DNA of 64,000 nucleotides, from assembly GCF_020283565.1 (NCBI RefSeq), contig NC_060063.1, positions 23,056,777-23,120,776 on the forward strand, written 5' to 3'. The notes below the pieces were generated by a model. It was not told where the DNA came from. It saw only the letters and a program-made list of their open reading frames with translations, and searched no databases. Source of the DNA: Trifolium pratense (lineage: Eukaryota > Streptophyta > Magnoliopsida > Fabales > Fabaceae). Both the position numbers and the translations under genes were made by a program. This document shows positions 1 through 11,025 of this stretch, piece after piece. Position 1 is the stretch's first letter. Every line of letters begins with the position of its first letter.

Positions 1-40
1 CTTAAAATAGTACTAGTAGCTTTCTGCTAGTGTCGTTGCT

Positions 41-350
41 ATGTATGTGTTTGGTTTTGCGGTGGACATAATTGATTTTGACAGAATTGAGTTTGATATA
101 ATTGATTTTAATAGAATTGAGTTTGATAGAATTGATTTATGTTTGGATATATTCATACAAAAGTGAGTTGAACAAAGAATTTGAGTGTAAAAATCAATTC
201 TAGATTGAGAAGCTACAATTTCTAGCTTCAAGTAGAATCCATTCTAGAGGCAGAATCAATTCTACTTTTGAGGAACCAAACAAGTCAGAATCCATTCTAC
301 ATGTCCAGAATCAATTCTGGCTACTCCAGAATTGAAACCAAACATACACT
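41..350. mobile_element. Putative MITE with imperfect inverted ends
   Basis: The ends are inverted relative to each other: the left carries GTGTTTGGTTTT and the right ends GAAACCAAACATACAC. The interior holds mirrored runs of an AGAATTGA/TCAATTCT motif, four or more on each side, so the single strand could fold back. No coding potential is visible. The superfamily is not certain because no clear target-site duplication is seen. The ORF at 268-600 lies partly in it and is not a gene. Confidence 0.45.
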
Positions 351-838
351 ATGTTCATCTTTTGTCTCTGTTTTTTCTTACCTAATTTCTTCAATTACTT
401 TATCATTTTTTTTATTAACGCTCTGGTTATTAGGGAAAGCTAAAGACTCCAATAATTTTGAATTTCGGGTGCGATTTTTTATTAAAAATCGAATTTGGAT
501 ATCTCCTGAGCAATTCGTCGTAGGAAAATTGATTAATCACTTGAACCCACACCAATATTTTGGTATTCTTTTTATTGTTCGAGAAAAAATTAGTAAATAA
601 AATAGAATAAGGTTTTATTAACTAAGAATTTATTTTTGACAAAAACTAATAATCTTTTTAAAAAGTAAAGAAATTTTTTTAGTAAAAAGTCACAATATTT
701 AGTACCTTGATAAGTTTTTGAAAAATTAATTTTCTTTTGTATTTGTGTCATTGCACTCATCTGCAATTGATATAAAAATAAAAAAATGAGCATAATGATT
801 TACTAACAACTATTGCTAATTTTGTTTAAATCCTACTA

Positions 839-2369
839 ATGAGATTGAAAGCAAAGAAGAAGAACCAAAAGAAGGAAAGAGAACCCAGATTTGCTTTCAT
901 GACAAAGAGTGAAGTTGATCACCTAGATGATGGCTATAGGTGGCGTAAATATGGTCAAAAAGCCGTGAAAAACAGTCCTTATCCCAGGTACACATACATC
1001 TTTCCTCTCTTGTGAGTGTCTCCTAATCTATGAATCAGGAAACTCTTTGGATTAAGTGTGTTTCAGCATCGAACATGTATCAGTGTATGACACTGAGATA
1101 ACATCGATATATATATGATTATATTAAATTATGTTAATTTTTATTGATGTGTCATAGTATCAGGGTTGTGTCGTATCCAATGTATGTGCTTCATAACCCT
1201 CAATGTATGAAGAAGTACACGATATTGACGGTGAACACAACACTAACTCATCGATACTTAAAATATTTTTAAAAAATAAACTGATTTGGAATATGTAAAT
1301 TTGCCTCATGTAAATGTTTCATAGATGATATGTGTCGGATACCGAACACTTTTTCGGAAAAAAATAACAGTGTTATTAGAAGTATCGTTGTTAGAATAGA
1401 GCATCTATTCAATCGTCATCTTGTAAGGAACAAACTTTGAGTTTCATATACCACTAACAAGTCGTCCTCACAATACATGTTATAGTTGCTCCCCTCGGAT
1501 TAGTTGGTCCTAATACTGGATACTGAGTTTTCAAAAAAAATAAAATAATACATGTCATAATTATACAACTCATACACATTTTGGTCGATGATATAAAATT
1601 ATATGACTTAAATACTTCTATACAAAATTATTTAAACATGTCCACTTAAATAATCCAACATTGACAATACGGTAGCATAACTTGAATTATTTCTTTGCTA
1701 CTCATCCTGCCACGTCATATTTTCTTTAAATGGAAAGAAAAAATAAGAAACAAATCATCACTATAGGAAAACTCAGTTAGATATGATTATAGGAGTATTG
1801 GAGATGTTGTACTCTGAATAAACAGTGTAGTAGTTAAAATTAATTAATTGTAATTAATTGGGACATTGATTATTAATTAATTTAACTTTGACTTGTGGGA
1901 CACGTAATGTGTTGTTGAAACAAAAAACAGGAGCTACTATCGTTGTACAACGGCAAGTTGCGGCGTGAAAAAACGCGTGGAGCGTTCATCTGATGATTCT
2001 TCCATTGTCGTAACTACATATGAGGGTCAACACACACATCCTTGTCCTGCCACGTCACGTCATCCTAACCTCAGCTTCGTCAACGCCCAACCTACTGCTT
2101 CGGGTTCACACTCACACTTTCTATTACCAACATTGTTGTACAATAACCCCACTACTAATATTACTACTACTACTACTACTACACCCCCTAGTTCTTCTCA
2201 TGTTGGTGCTTCTAGTGGTACTTATCTTAACACGTCGTCGTTTGGTGGTTTTGTTCATGACCAAGGGATTAATCATATAAGAGAGGCTTTGTTAAGAGAT
2301 AATGGATTGCTTCAAGATATTTTTCAGATGAAAAAAGAAGAGAATGATTCGTTCAAAGATCAACATTAG
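839..2369 (+). CDS. WRKY transcription factor, group IIc (WRKY48-like), N-terminus missing
   Basis: This encodes a DNA-binding WRKY factor that would recognise W-boxes in the nucleus. Exon 1 (839-987) encodes a lysine-rich stretch and [20 protein letters not shown] followed by the invariant WRKYGQK. The intron (988-1930, GT..AG) splits the arginine codon of the PR-S motif, the standard WRKY intron position. Exon 2 (1931-2369) supplies [18 protein letters not shown], then the C2H2 zinc ligands ending in THP, and a Ser/Thr/Asn-rich tail to a TAG stop. The domain most resembles WRKY48 as I remember it. Group IIc proteins normally have 100 or more residues before the domain. Here an ATG at 839 lies 32 codons before WRKYGQK, and an alternative AG acceptor at 842-843 could instead join an upstream exon that lies outside the window or is lost. 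No such exon is visible in 1-838. It may be an intact gene entering from the left or a 5'-truncated one. Confidence 0.85.
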
Positions 2370-2795
2370 GTGACGACAAATTGATGATTATTAATGTTAA
2401 TTACTAATATTCCATCTGGTTTCATATAAGAGCAAAAATTTAAATTTTAGACTTATTGAATAAAATAACTTATGTATCTTCAAATTATGGACTAGAAGGG
2501 CACCAAAAATATTATGGACCAGATACATCAGTTAATTAGTTCAATAAATTTGAAAAAAGAATTTTTGTTGATATATGATATCGGAGGAGTATTATAGATT
2601 TATATATATATATATATACTAATTACTGTGGATTTTTTGTCAAGAATTACTATGGATTTATTTCATGTGTCAATATATTGCTTTTGCAGCTAGTATAGGT
2701 TGAGTTTATATGAAATTACTTACCTTTTGGAGCCTAGTTAATTTTATTTTAGCATTTCCATTGTAGCTTATAATGGGGCCAGGATTTTGTTTATT

Positions 2796-2836
<41 letters not shown>

Positions 2837-5800
2837 TTTTCTTTTCCTTTTAATTTTTTTTGAAGCACTTTTCCTTTTAATTATATAGGCTATTCTTTGT
2901 AACTATGGAGATTTTATTCCATGTTGAATTATTATATTCCATGATGAGTTATTTTCCACCTTAATTGTTCTTTTTTATTGGTGAAGATTCTTTTGATCAC
3001 TGTTTAATTCTGTTTGTTTGATAGGACAATAAGGTGATATTCTTAGGGTTAGGCCTTTAGGGTTTTAACTTAATTTGGAATGTGGAGACATGATCTAGCC
3101 ACGTGAATCTTCCTTGACCCCTCTTAAAATTACATCAAATTGAGGCTTAATTGAGGAAGGTAAGTTGAGTAAACTTGGAAATTGTTCATATTGCAATTGG
3201 TGATGGGATGGGGAAACTGATGATACAAAATTAATATGTTGAAAAAGTTAACACTTAACACCAAAAGCTATAAAATATTAATACTCAGGTTTTTAATATA
3301 AGAAACAAACTACATATTAGGTTTTTTTAATATATTTGGTCCATAATATATATACTAAATATATTAATTTTTTCATGAACCTAAAGAATTGTTTGTTTCT
3401 TATATTAAAAACCGGAAGGAGTATATTATTACACTATAATATCGTATATATAAGATAGAAAAATAAATGTTTAGGACAATATTAAAGTTAATTAGTTCCA
3501 AATTACTTTTAACATTAAATTTTTTATATAAATTAATAAAGGTATTTTTTTTTAACAATTAAAACATCTTTTAAAAGTTTTTTCTTTTCTTATAATTGGA
3601 ATAAAAGAATGACCAAAAACTTTGGTATATTTAGATGGTGCATCTAAAAAAAGGTAAAAAAAGAAAGAGTACTATGAAAAAGTGTTAGGATTGTCCCATG
3701 ACTTATAAACAATGCATGAGGAGTGGAAAAAGTTGAAACATTATTACTTGAGCAATGAACAATAGCTTTTTGTACAATAGTACCATTCTACCTTTTTTAT
3801 CATCATTACTAACTCTTCCTCAATAAGGTTCATACAAATATGGGCTTCAGCCATTCAATGATGACGTTTGTTACCAATGATGGTATAGTATAGTTGAATT
3901 CGTATATGTTGATGATGGCCAAATATGGATAATGGAAATTAATATTGGTGTATTTCCATAGATATATGGCTTCATATATATGCTTTATAGCTAGCTAGTA
4001 ATGAAGTTGTATTTGTAGCTGTAGTCATTCTCCTTAATTATAACTAAATTTTATGTGCTAGTGCTACCAAGCCTAGGCATATGACATTAAGATTACGCCA
4101 TAGTTATTGTTATTTTTCTTATTTTATACTCTAGGTCAAGAATTTAGTTAATCAAGTGAAGTTAAATTATAGAATTGGTGTATTGTTTTATTTCAACATT
4201 AAAGCAGCAAAATACATATAAAAATCTAATGAAAGTGATCAAAATTTTGATGCATAAACTTCTTGTAAAAAATACAAGCTAACGCTACTATGCCTATCCA
4301 CTACTACGGTGGTCATCATCGTTATGACATGCAATGTGGCATGTTCTATGCACGGAGAGTGTAAATTTTAGGCCGAGGGAAGGACTCGATAGAGATCCTG
4401 ACTATCGGCCATATTCTTCCTACAAACTACATATGTATAGTGGAAACCTCCTACAAATCAGTTACGGTTGTTTTCATCATGTACATAAAAAACAATGAAT
4501 AGATATTGTGGCACTCTACTTGCTGCCAATGCGAATGGATGTTGCAGAAAAGAAGGATTTTTTTTTTTTTTCAAAGTCAACTCAAGAAGAAATGGAGTTT
4601 AAATTTTTAACAGTTTAACAAAATAAAAAAATGAGTTTTTTTTTTTTTGCTAGAAGCGTCCCCAAAACCAATTATTATTTGCCAAACTGATTACTTACCT
4701 GTTACATACGATTGATTTGAATTAAATCACACTAGAATTAATTTGTAATGGGCTTACCAAATAGAGTAGACCCCTTATCTAAAGTGGTTGATGAGACAAA
4801 GAAATATTAACAAATTCTTTGAGACCCCAAAAATAGGACAAGTCGGCATTTAAATTTCATTTATTGAGAAGTTTATTAACTACTTTTGTGATTACTTGCA
4901 AAAAAAAAAAATCACTTTTGTGATCACTAAAAAAGTGTAGTAGCATAAATCAATTTTTTTTTCTTGGTAGAGATAGCATAAATCAATTTATTCTCTAAAC
5001 TATCGATATTTCTTCAATCTAGTGTTTAAATACTAATAATTTTCTATTTGTACATCGATGGAATTATTTCCAAGGAAAAAAAGGTTTAAGGCACTTACAA
5101 GTGAATAAATATTTTATAACAAATAAAATTATATTTGGCACACTCCATATAAAGTTAGGGCAACCTCCAAGGAGAATTTAGAATTTGAACAACAATGTCC
5201 CAGTGGTAAGGTCTTGACCTACTTAAGCATATGGTAAGGGTTTCATATCAAAGTAACCTAAAAAATTTAAAACATTGAACAACAATTAGTGTAAACTACA
5301 GTTACCTACAAATGGAATATTTAGCCTATATAATTGCATTAATCATGCTTTTTACCCAATTATTCAAGATTTAAAATGCAACATATATAACTTCAAATTT
5401 GTCAAGAGTACTATGATGAAAAGGTATTGGCAAAAATTGATATGTGTATACATCTAGATCAAGACAAGCTGGAGCTGAGGAGGAAGATATGGGTTTGAAA
5501 TTAGGGACATAAAGATAAGGTTTTATAAAAAGTTTTGTGATCAAATGCTCTTTATCTCTCTCTTTATAATTATATGTACACTTTTCTAAATATAGCTCAT
5601 TCATTATTAGAAAGTTCTCTTGACAAGACACTTGATTTATTTAGCAAAACCTTAAAGCATATGATCACGTATAGTACTTGTTGGATGTTGCAAAAAAAGG
5701 TTAAGTTTTTTTTTTTTTTTTTTTTTTACCGTAAAAAAAAAAAAGAAAAAAGGTTAAGTTATGGGAGACAAAACTGTGAAATAGTATGTAATTAAATTCC

Positions 5801-7304
5801 TGTTAATATTGTTATCTTTATATTATAGATGTTTACAAACGGACAACAACTTATTTTTTAGGTGTGTTACCTTAAGGTGCATGTTTGTTAATGTAGACCT
5901 TCTAAAAAATAAGTGGGTGTACAAAAGACACAATCATTCTTTAGCACAAAGAGGAATACAAAATTTTGGTATAATTTTTGTTTTTAATTTTAGTCTAGTT
6001 TTTCTTTGAATTTTCCATATTGTCATTTTATTTGAGATGTGTATGATACTAAGGGTCATTTGGATTTGACTTATTGGTGAGTTTGTGAATAAACTTTTAT
6101 GTTAATCGATAAATTTTTGTTAACAAAGATTGCATCTCTATAAGATGTTTTTTCATAAAATATCTTGAAAAATTTATAATAATACAATTTTTTTGAGCAT
6201 TTGATAAAAACGAACAAATGTGTCAATCTACAATGGTTTTCGTTCGATATGGGTTTCAAACTCTTATTTACAATGGTTTTCGTTCAATAAAAACGAACAA
6301 ATGTGTCAATCTACACACTAGTTGTTAAGAAGAATTTTATATTGAACATGAGTTTATAAATATGAGTTAGACCATATGTAAAAATCTAACGTAATATCAA
6401 AATATTTATGATCCGTTTGACTATCTGATATCATATATCACCGCTATTGGGGATCTCACCAGATGTCTAATTCTCGCGCAACCCAAAATTCAAAGGCCGG
6501 TGATAATTAAGAGGAAATATGTGAAGAAATTAATTAAGACAATTTAGAAGAAAAAAAACAAAGCAATAAAGATAGAGAAATCATATACAAGCAAGTGAAT
6601 ATATTTCAATGAAGCTTGCACGCAATATTTCCACCATGCTGCAATTGCAAGTGAATATTCTCTGTTAGAAATCATGCAGATTTTTTCCCCAATATGAATA
6701 AAAGACTATTTGCGTGTGACTGTTCTAATATTCCAAAACTTTCCAGCCATTAAGATATGTTCTTTGGTATAATAATACAATTGTTGAATGTGTCAATAAG
6801 TTTGATGCTCATACAGTGGCAAATTTAGATTTTTTTCGTAGTGAGACAATAAAATAGTCTATTATATTTATAGAAGCAATTTTTTTTTTCTTAAGTCGTC
6901 TAATAACTAGACTTATATTTATAGTACACTTTAAACGTGGAAAAGTAGGGGATTTGGATTTTAACCTTTCCAATAATGTTTTAAGTAGCTATCAATTAAA
7001 CAATACTTATGGGACTTAAACAAATTTTTTCAATTTAACTTTAACAAAAATACAATTAGTAATAAAATTCCCCAAATGGTATATAATATGTAAAACAATG
7101 TTTTTTCTTTTTAAAATATGGAGTATATGTTAATTAAAATTAGTAGTAGTTTTTTTCTAATTTATCTCTTATAACTTTCTCTATATCCTTTCAAAAAAAC
7201 AAAATTTCTATATATCTTTTTTAAAATTCGATTTATGAAACAGGTTACATAATTTTTTTTATGGTGGAAAAATAAATATGATTAAGCATTTTCAAGTAAA
7301 TATA
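2370..7304. other. AT-rich intergenic DNA, no gene recognised
   Basis: I see no supported coding exon here. Visible items are an (ATT)n microsatellite at 2798-2834, several poly-A/T runs (4559-4571, 5706-5727), a possible decayed SINE at 5188-5260 (an A-box-like CCCAGTGGTAAG but no good B box), and a 30-bp repeat of the AAAACGAACAAATGTGTCAA type at 6208-6235 and 6289-6315. The short ORFs here (5371-6259) are random open frames in AT-rich DNA. Confidence 0.6.
2798..2834. repeat. (ATT)n microsatellite
   Basis: About twelve uninterrupted ATT triplets downstream of the WRKY stop codon. Confidence 0.95.
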
Positions 7305-7606
7305 CTCCCACCATCCCAAATTATAAGGGAAAAAAACCCTTTTTTTTGTCCCAAATTATAAGAGAGAGAGAGTCATTTTCAAGAATGTTTTTCCCTTATT
7401 CTCATAAAATTAAATGCAAATTGCATTTAATTTTCCCTCTCTACCATTTTCTCAATAAACAACAACCAATAAAAATTGTTTTTACATCTTCCTATGCAAC
7501 TTATTCCAAGAAAAACCCACAAAAACATATTTCAAATTTTCATGTTTTACTTTTTCTTAATAAATGTGATTTTTTTATTTTCTCTTATAATTCGGGACGG
7601 AGGGAG
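7305..7606. mobile_element. Stowaway-type MITE (Tc1/mariner)
   Basis: The element is 302 bp. Its left end is CTCCCACCATCCCAAATTAT and its right end is the inverse of CTCCCTCCGTCCCGAATTAT. Both sides are bordered by TA (7303-7304 and 7607-7608), the target duplication of Tc1/mariner elements. It is non-coding: the ORF at 7346-7846 runs through it and out the other side and is a chance frame. Confidence 0.85.
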
Positions 7607-7869
7607 TATTTTGTTATGTGGGGGCAACAACCACCATACCAATATACATGTATCCGCCACTGTGTTCAAAGAAGTCCGTGCAATCCAAATGATTCTATGG
7701 GGATCTTAATTATGACTTTTTTTTTTTCTCTGCTGATATGCATAAAAGACACATTCTTCAGCATTAACATGATGTTGCTTAATTTATTGGTACATGACAA
7801 AGTGGACGTTTCTCTCGTGACCCCGTGTTTCTTTTATACTCATTGAATTTTCAATTTCATTCTTGAAAA

Positions 7870-7990
7870 AACTTCGGTTTATAGAAATCGAAGTTTTTTT
7901 TTTGCCTTGAAAACAAATTTCGATTTCTATAAACCGAAATTTACTCTGAATTTGCACTAGAAAAAATTCAGTTTCTGCGAACCGAATTTT
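7870..7990. repeat. Three related palindromes forming a perfect 20-bp hairpin
   Basis: Core 1 (7873-7892, TTCGGTTTATAGAAATCGAA) is the exact reverse complement of core 2 (7919-7938), with a loop of about 26 nt. Each core is itself an imperfect palindrome. A third, diverged copy lies at 7963-7990. The repeats sit between the Stowaway MITE and promoter-like DNA at 8.2 kb. Function is unknown: it could be a foldback MITE remnant or a small-RNA precursor. Confidence 0.8.
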
Positions 7991-8274
7991 TCTGCAAGGG
8001 CAAAATTGGAATATTAGGGGTATAAAAGAATCACGGGAGGTCGAGAGAGAAAGCATCGACAAAGTGTTGTGGAGTGGGCCCAAGCCCAATCCGGTGTTAC
8101 GTTCGTCCCAATTAATACGTTGGTCCAAGATCACGCATCTGCCCAACGGTCACAAAAGCCGACATTACCGTGTAATATAAATCATATCATTCAGATTGTT
8201 ACTACTTACTATAATAGTCATAAATGTTGAGACCGTCAAATTCGCCCTAATATTGATGGTTGTAGCTTCGCGTC

Positions 8275-8462
8275 AAATGCTATATATACCCCTTTGATGG
8301 AAATGGGCCAGGTATTCTATTTCTTATTCTCAAACCTATCACTTCACGCAAATATTTACTTTAACGGCGGCGGAGTATCTTCCAGATAAACCCCCATCAT
8401 CACAACCATCGTTCAGACGCAACATTTCACTAACCAGCACCCTTCTAATTAGGTAAGATCAC
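8275..8462 (+). promoter_or_regulatory. Possible promoter and 5' leader without a recognisable gene
   Basis: A TATA-like string (GCTATATATACCCC) near 8279-8292 is followed by a pyrimidine-rich leader and an AATTAG|GTAAGATC splice-donor-like site at about 8452. Upstream, around 8130-8150, is an AACGG motif like mitosis-specific activator sites. No coding exon follows before the minus-strand gene at 9476-10267, so this may be a non-coding transcript start or the residue of a deleted gene. Nothing coding is seen in 8463-9475. Confidence 0.25.
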
Positions 8463-9475
8463 AAAGAATCCATGGACAATCTCCTATATTATGAATTCAT
8501 GAGCACAATGCTTAGAATAAAGGTTATTGACATTTGAACATTCAACCATAATAGCAAAAATCCATCCATGTTCTTTCTAACTATGGGAGCAATTTATGTA
8601 GGAAGACATAATTCTTTTGTTATTCACACATACTGCATAAGGGGCAATGAGCATTACCTCTTTCTATATTAAACTTCTTTAATCTGCTCCTCATATTCAA
8701 CTTCTCTTGTAATATATGAACCAAAATTAGCGCTAAAATCTAGACAGAACCACTCCCCATTTCTGACTTTAGAGAGTGAACTCCTATCACATGGCTAGAC
8801 ATTTGGAAGGAAACCATGTATCCTTTAAATTTGATGCATTTTTTCAAATTAGAATCAATTTGTTTTAAAGCAAAATAGTGTTTTGCATACATGGAATGTG
8901 ACATGGAAAGACACGTTGTCATTTAACATCACACGCCAACATGTCTAATAGTCAAATTTGACGGAAAAACTTATTGAGATAAGCTAAAAAAATTGAAGGA
9001 CTATATAACTATTTCAAAAATATTGAAAACCAATTTAATTGATGACTACAAATTGAAGTTACAAGATACCTATTTACAAGTATTTTATGTAACTCAAATT
9101 ATCAATGTTGTTCATATATACACAAAACAATTTTAATTAACAAGTTTTAATAAATTAGACTAATCCCTAAAATGTTCATATCATGCATAAACACACACAA
9201 ACTTAATATAGATTTAATTCTATACAAACAAATCATCATTATCATATTCATCTGTAAAGAATTTATTTATTTACATTCTTTCTTATTCCCAAGATCCAAA
9301 ACAGAGTAATTGACTCTGTTTTCAGTTTCTGCAACAAGTACTTAACAAGACTAAAACCAAACACAGTATACGAATCAACCTCAATGAAAGAAATTAACAA
9401 ACTAAACCTCAACATTAAAACTTTAATCCCTAAAATTACTCATCAACATGCAATTTTAATTCAATGATTAACATA

Positions 9476-10267
9476 CTAATCATCCTTATACCTCCAAGCT
9501 TCAATAGAAACCCCCATCTTATACGCACAAAAAGCATCGATCGACGCATAAGCAATTTGATCTAAATCAAGATTCAATTGACCCCAATTGCTCATTGCAG
9601 TGTCTGTTCTTTGCTCCACTTGGAACCCTAAGCATTTCAACGCAATTTCATCCAAGTTAGCTAATGAAAGATTTTCATTACATATTATATATGCCTTATA
9701 CCTCAGATCCATAGGATATCTGAACAATTCCAAGCAATGTTTCGATCTTGACAGCCTCCAGCGATCTCCATTGTTCCAGAAACCTACGAAAGTATTATCA
9801 CGATGCAAGAGAAGTTTTCGGAGATTTTCCGGTATCATATCGGCATGTTTCAGTTGGAAAATAAGGCATTCGTTACCGATGCATAGCTGTAAAGTGTCGG
9901 TGGTAAAAGGATTCTGATTGTTGTTGTTGTTGTTGTTATTGTTGTTGTTGTTGTTTCTGGTGGAGGTGGAGGCGGTGGTGGTGGCGGTGGTGGTGGTGGA
10001 GGTGTTGTTGTTGTTGCGATAGTTAGTCCATTGAACACCGAGGCCGACTACCAGTTGATGAGCCGAGAGAGTTTGGCGGTGCTGGCGGAGTACTGTACTG
10101 AGCCATTGTGTTACGGCGGATGCAGTGGCGGTGACAGTGACAATGATACGAGGTTTAGTTGAATTACCTTGATGATAAGTAGCGTCGATTGAATCTTCAC
10201 CGACGTAAACGACGTATCTTCTAAGGTTTTGTTCCGGCGGTTCAGCCAAGACGATGTAGGTGGCCAT
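9476..10267 (-). CDS. 3'-5' exonuclease-domain (DEDDy, Werner-like) protein with degenerate Exo I motif
   Basis: This is an intronless 263-aa protein of the RNase D/Werner exonuclease fold. Canonical members remove nucleotides from 3' ends using four acidic residues. Exo I reads VVGLGVQW at residues 73-80, so the family's DxE pair is replaced by G77 and Q79. The Exo II region (TFVGFWNNGDRWRL) keeps D168. Exo III keeps Y240 and D244 in YASIDAFCAY. With two of four metal ligands gone it is probably inactive as a nuclease, though it may still bind nucleic acid. Residues 84-119 are an Asn/Thr low-complexity insert from a GTT/TGG-rich expansion (9914-10018), absent from the paralogue at 16214-16840. 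The start at 10267 is supported by a TATA box about 105 bp upstream. Confidence 0.85.
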   Translation of the reverse strand: MATYIVLAEPPEQNLRRYVVYVGEDSIDATYHQGNSTKPRIIVTVTATASAVTQWLSTVLRQHRQTLSAHQLVVGLGVQWTNYRNNNNTSTTTTATTTASTSTRNNNNNNNNNNNNNQNPFTTDTLQLCIGNECLIFQLKHADMIPENLRKLLLHRDNTFVGFWNNGDRWRLSRSKHCLELFRYPMDLRYKAYIICNENLSLANLDEIALKCLGFQVEQRTDTAMSNWGQLNLDLDQIAYASIDAFCAYKMGVSIEAWRYKDD

Positions 10268-10357
10268 GAGAATGGTGAAGAAAATCTCTCCAAGAAAATC
10301 TCTTCAAGAAAATGTGGCAATGAGAATGTAAAAAACGGTTAGAGCGGTTGGAATGAA

Positions 10358-10384
10358 TTTCCCGCGCGAAGGAATTATATATAG
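10358..10384 (-). promoter_or_regulatory. TATA box and E2F-like site of exonuclease paralogue 1
   Basis: On the minus strand CTATATATAATTCC (10384-10371) is a good TATA box and lies 104-117 bp before the ATG. Directly next to it, 10358-10370 reads TTTCCCGCGCGAA on the plus strand, matching the E2F consensus TTTSSCGC. An AACGGTT motif lies at 10334-10340. Together these suggest expression linked to S phase, which is inference from motifs only. Confidence 0.5.
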
Positions 10385-10835
10385 TCTGAGAGTTTGTACC
10401 GTTTTCTTTTTAATTTTGAAAATAAAATTGCATTTCAATTTTTATTTTATTCTTAAAATGAAATGCAATTGCAATTGATTTTTGGTGTTGGAGTTTGTCT
10501 ATATATTAAAAATAAATGTCTATATTGTTTTTTTGAACAATTAACTATATGTAACTTTATTAAGAAAAAAACTATAATGTATACTTCGTCTCATTACTAA
10601 TGTCTATATTACAAATTTATAGAAAAATATTATTATTAATAACATTATTACTGTGTCTATGTAAAAAAAAAAACATTATTACTGTGTCAAAAAAATTAAT
10701 AACATTATTACTAAAGAAAAAATAGTAAATTTTTATATTTTTTACACGATAAAAATAGGAAAAAATAAAAAAGAAAAAATAAGGGACCGGAGCACCAATG
10801 ACAAACTAGAAAAAAACTAATAAATCATAATAAAA
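10385..10835. other. AT-rich spacer
   Basis: Upstream flank of the exonuclease gene. It contains short repeats of an AATAACATTATTACTGTGTC type (10637-10710) and A-rich runs. No gene is seen. Confidence 0.6.
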
Positions 10836-11025
10836 AAGTAAAATTACATCTACAAGTCCTTCATCTTATTTTTTTAACACTTTTTGGTCCTTTATATATT
10901 TTTTTTAACATTTTGATCTTTTATCTTTTATCTGTAACACTTTGGTCTTTTATTTTTTTTTATTTGTAACATTTTAGTTACTTTTTTGTAACACTTTGAT
11001 TTTTATCTTATTTATTTATAAAAAA

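Noticed and set aside
268..600. 110-codon frame upstream of WRKY as its missing N-terminus
   Set aside because: Overlaps the MITE, has no WRKY N-terminal features, and no donor site joins it to exon 1.
7346..7846. 166-codon open frame
   Set aside because: Runs through the Stowaway MITE and AT-rich flank, with no domain and no codon bias.
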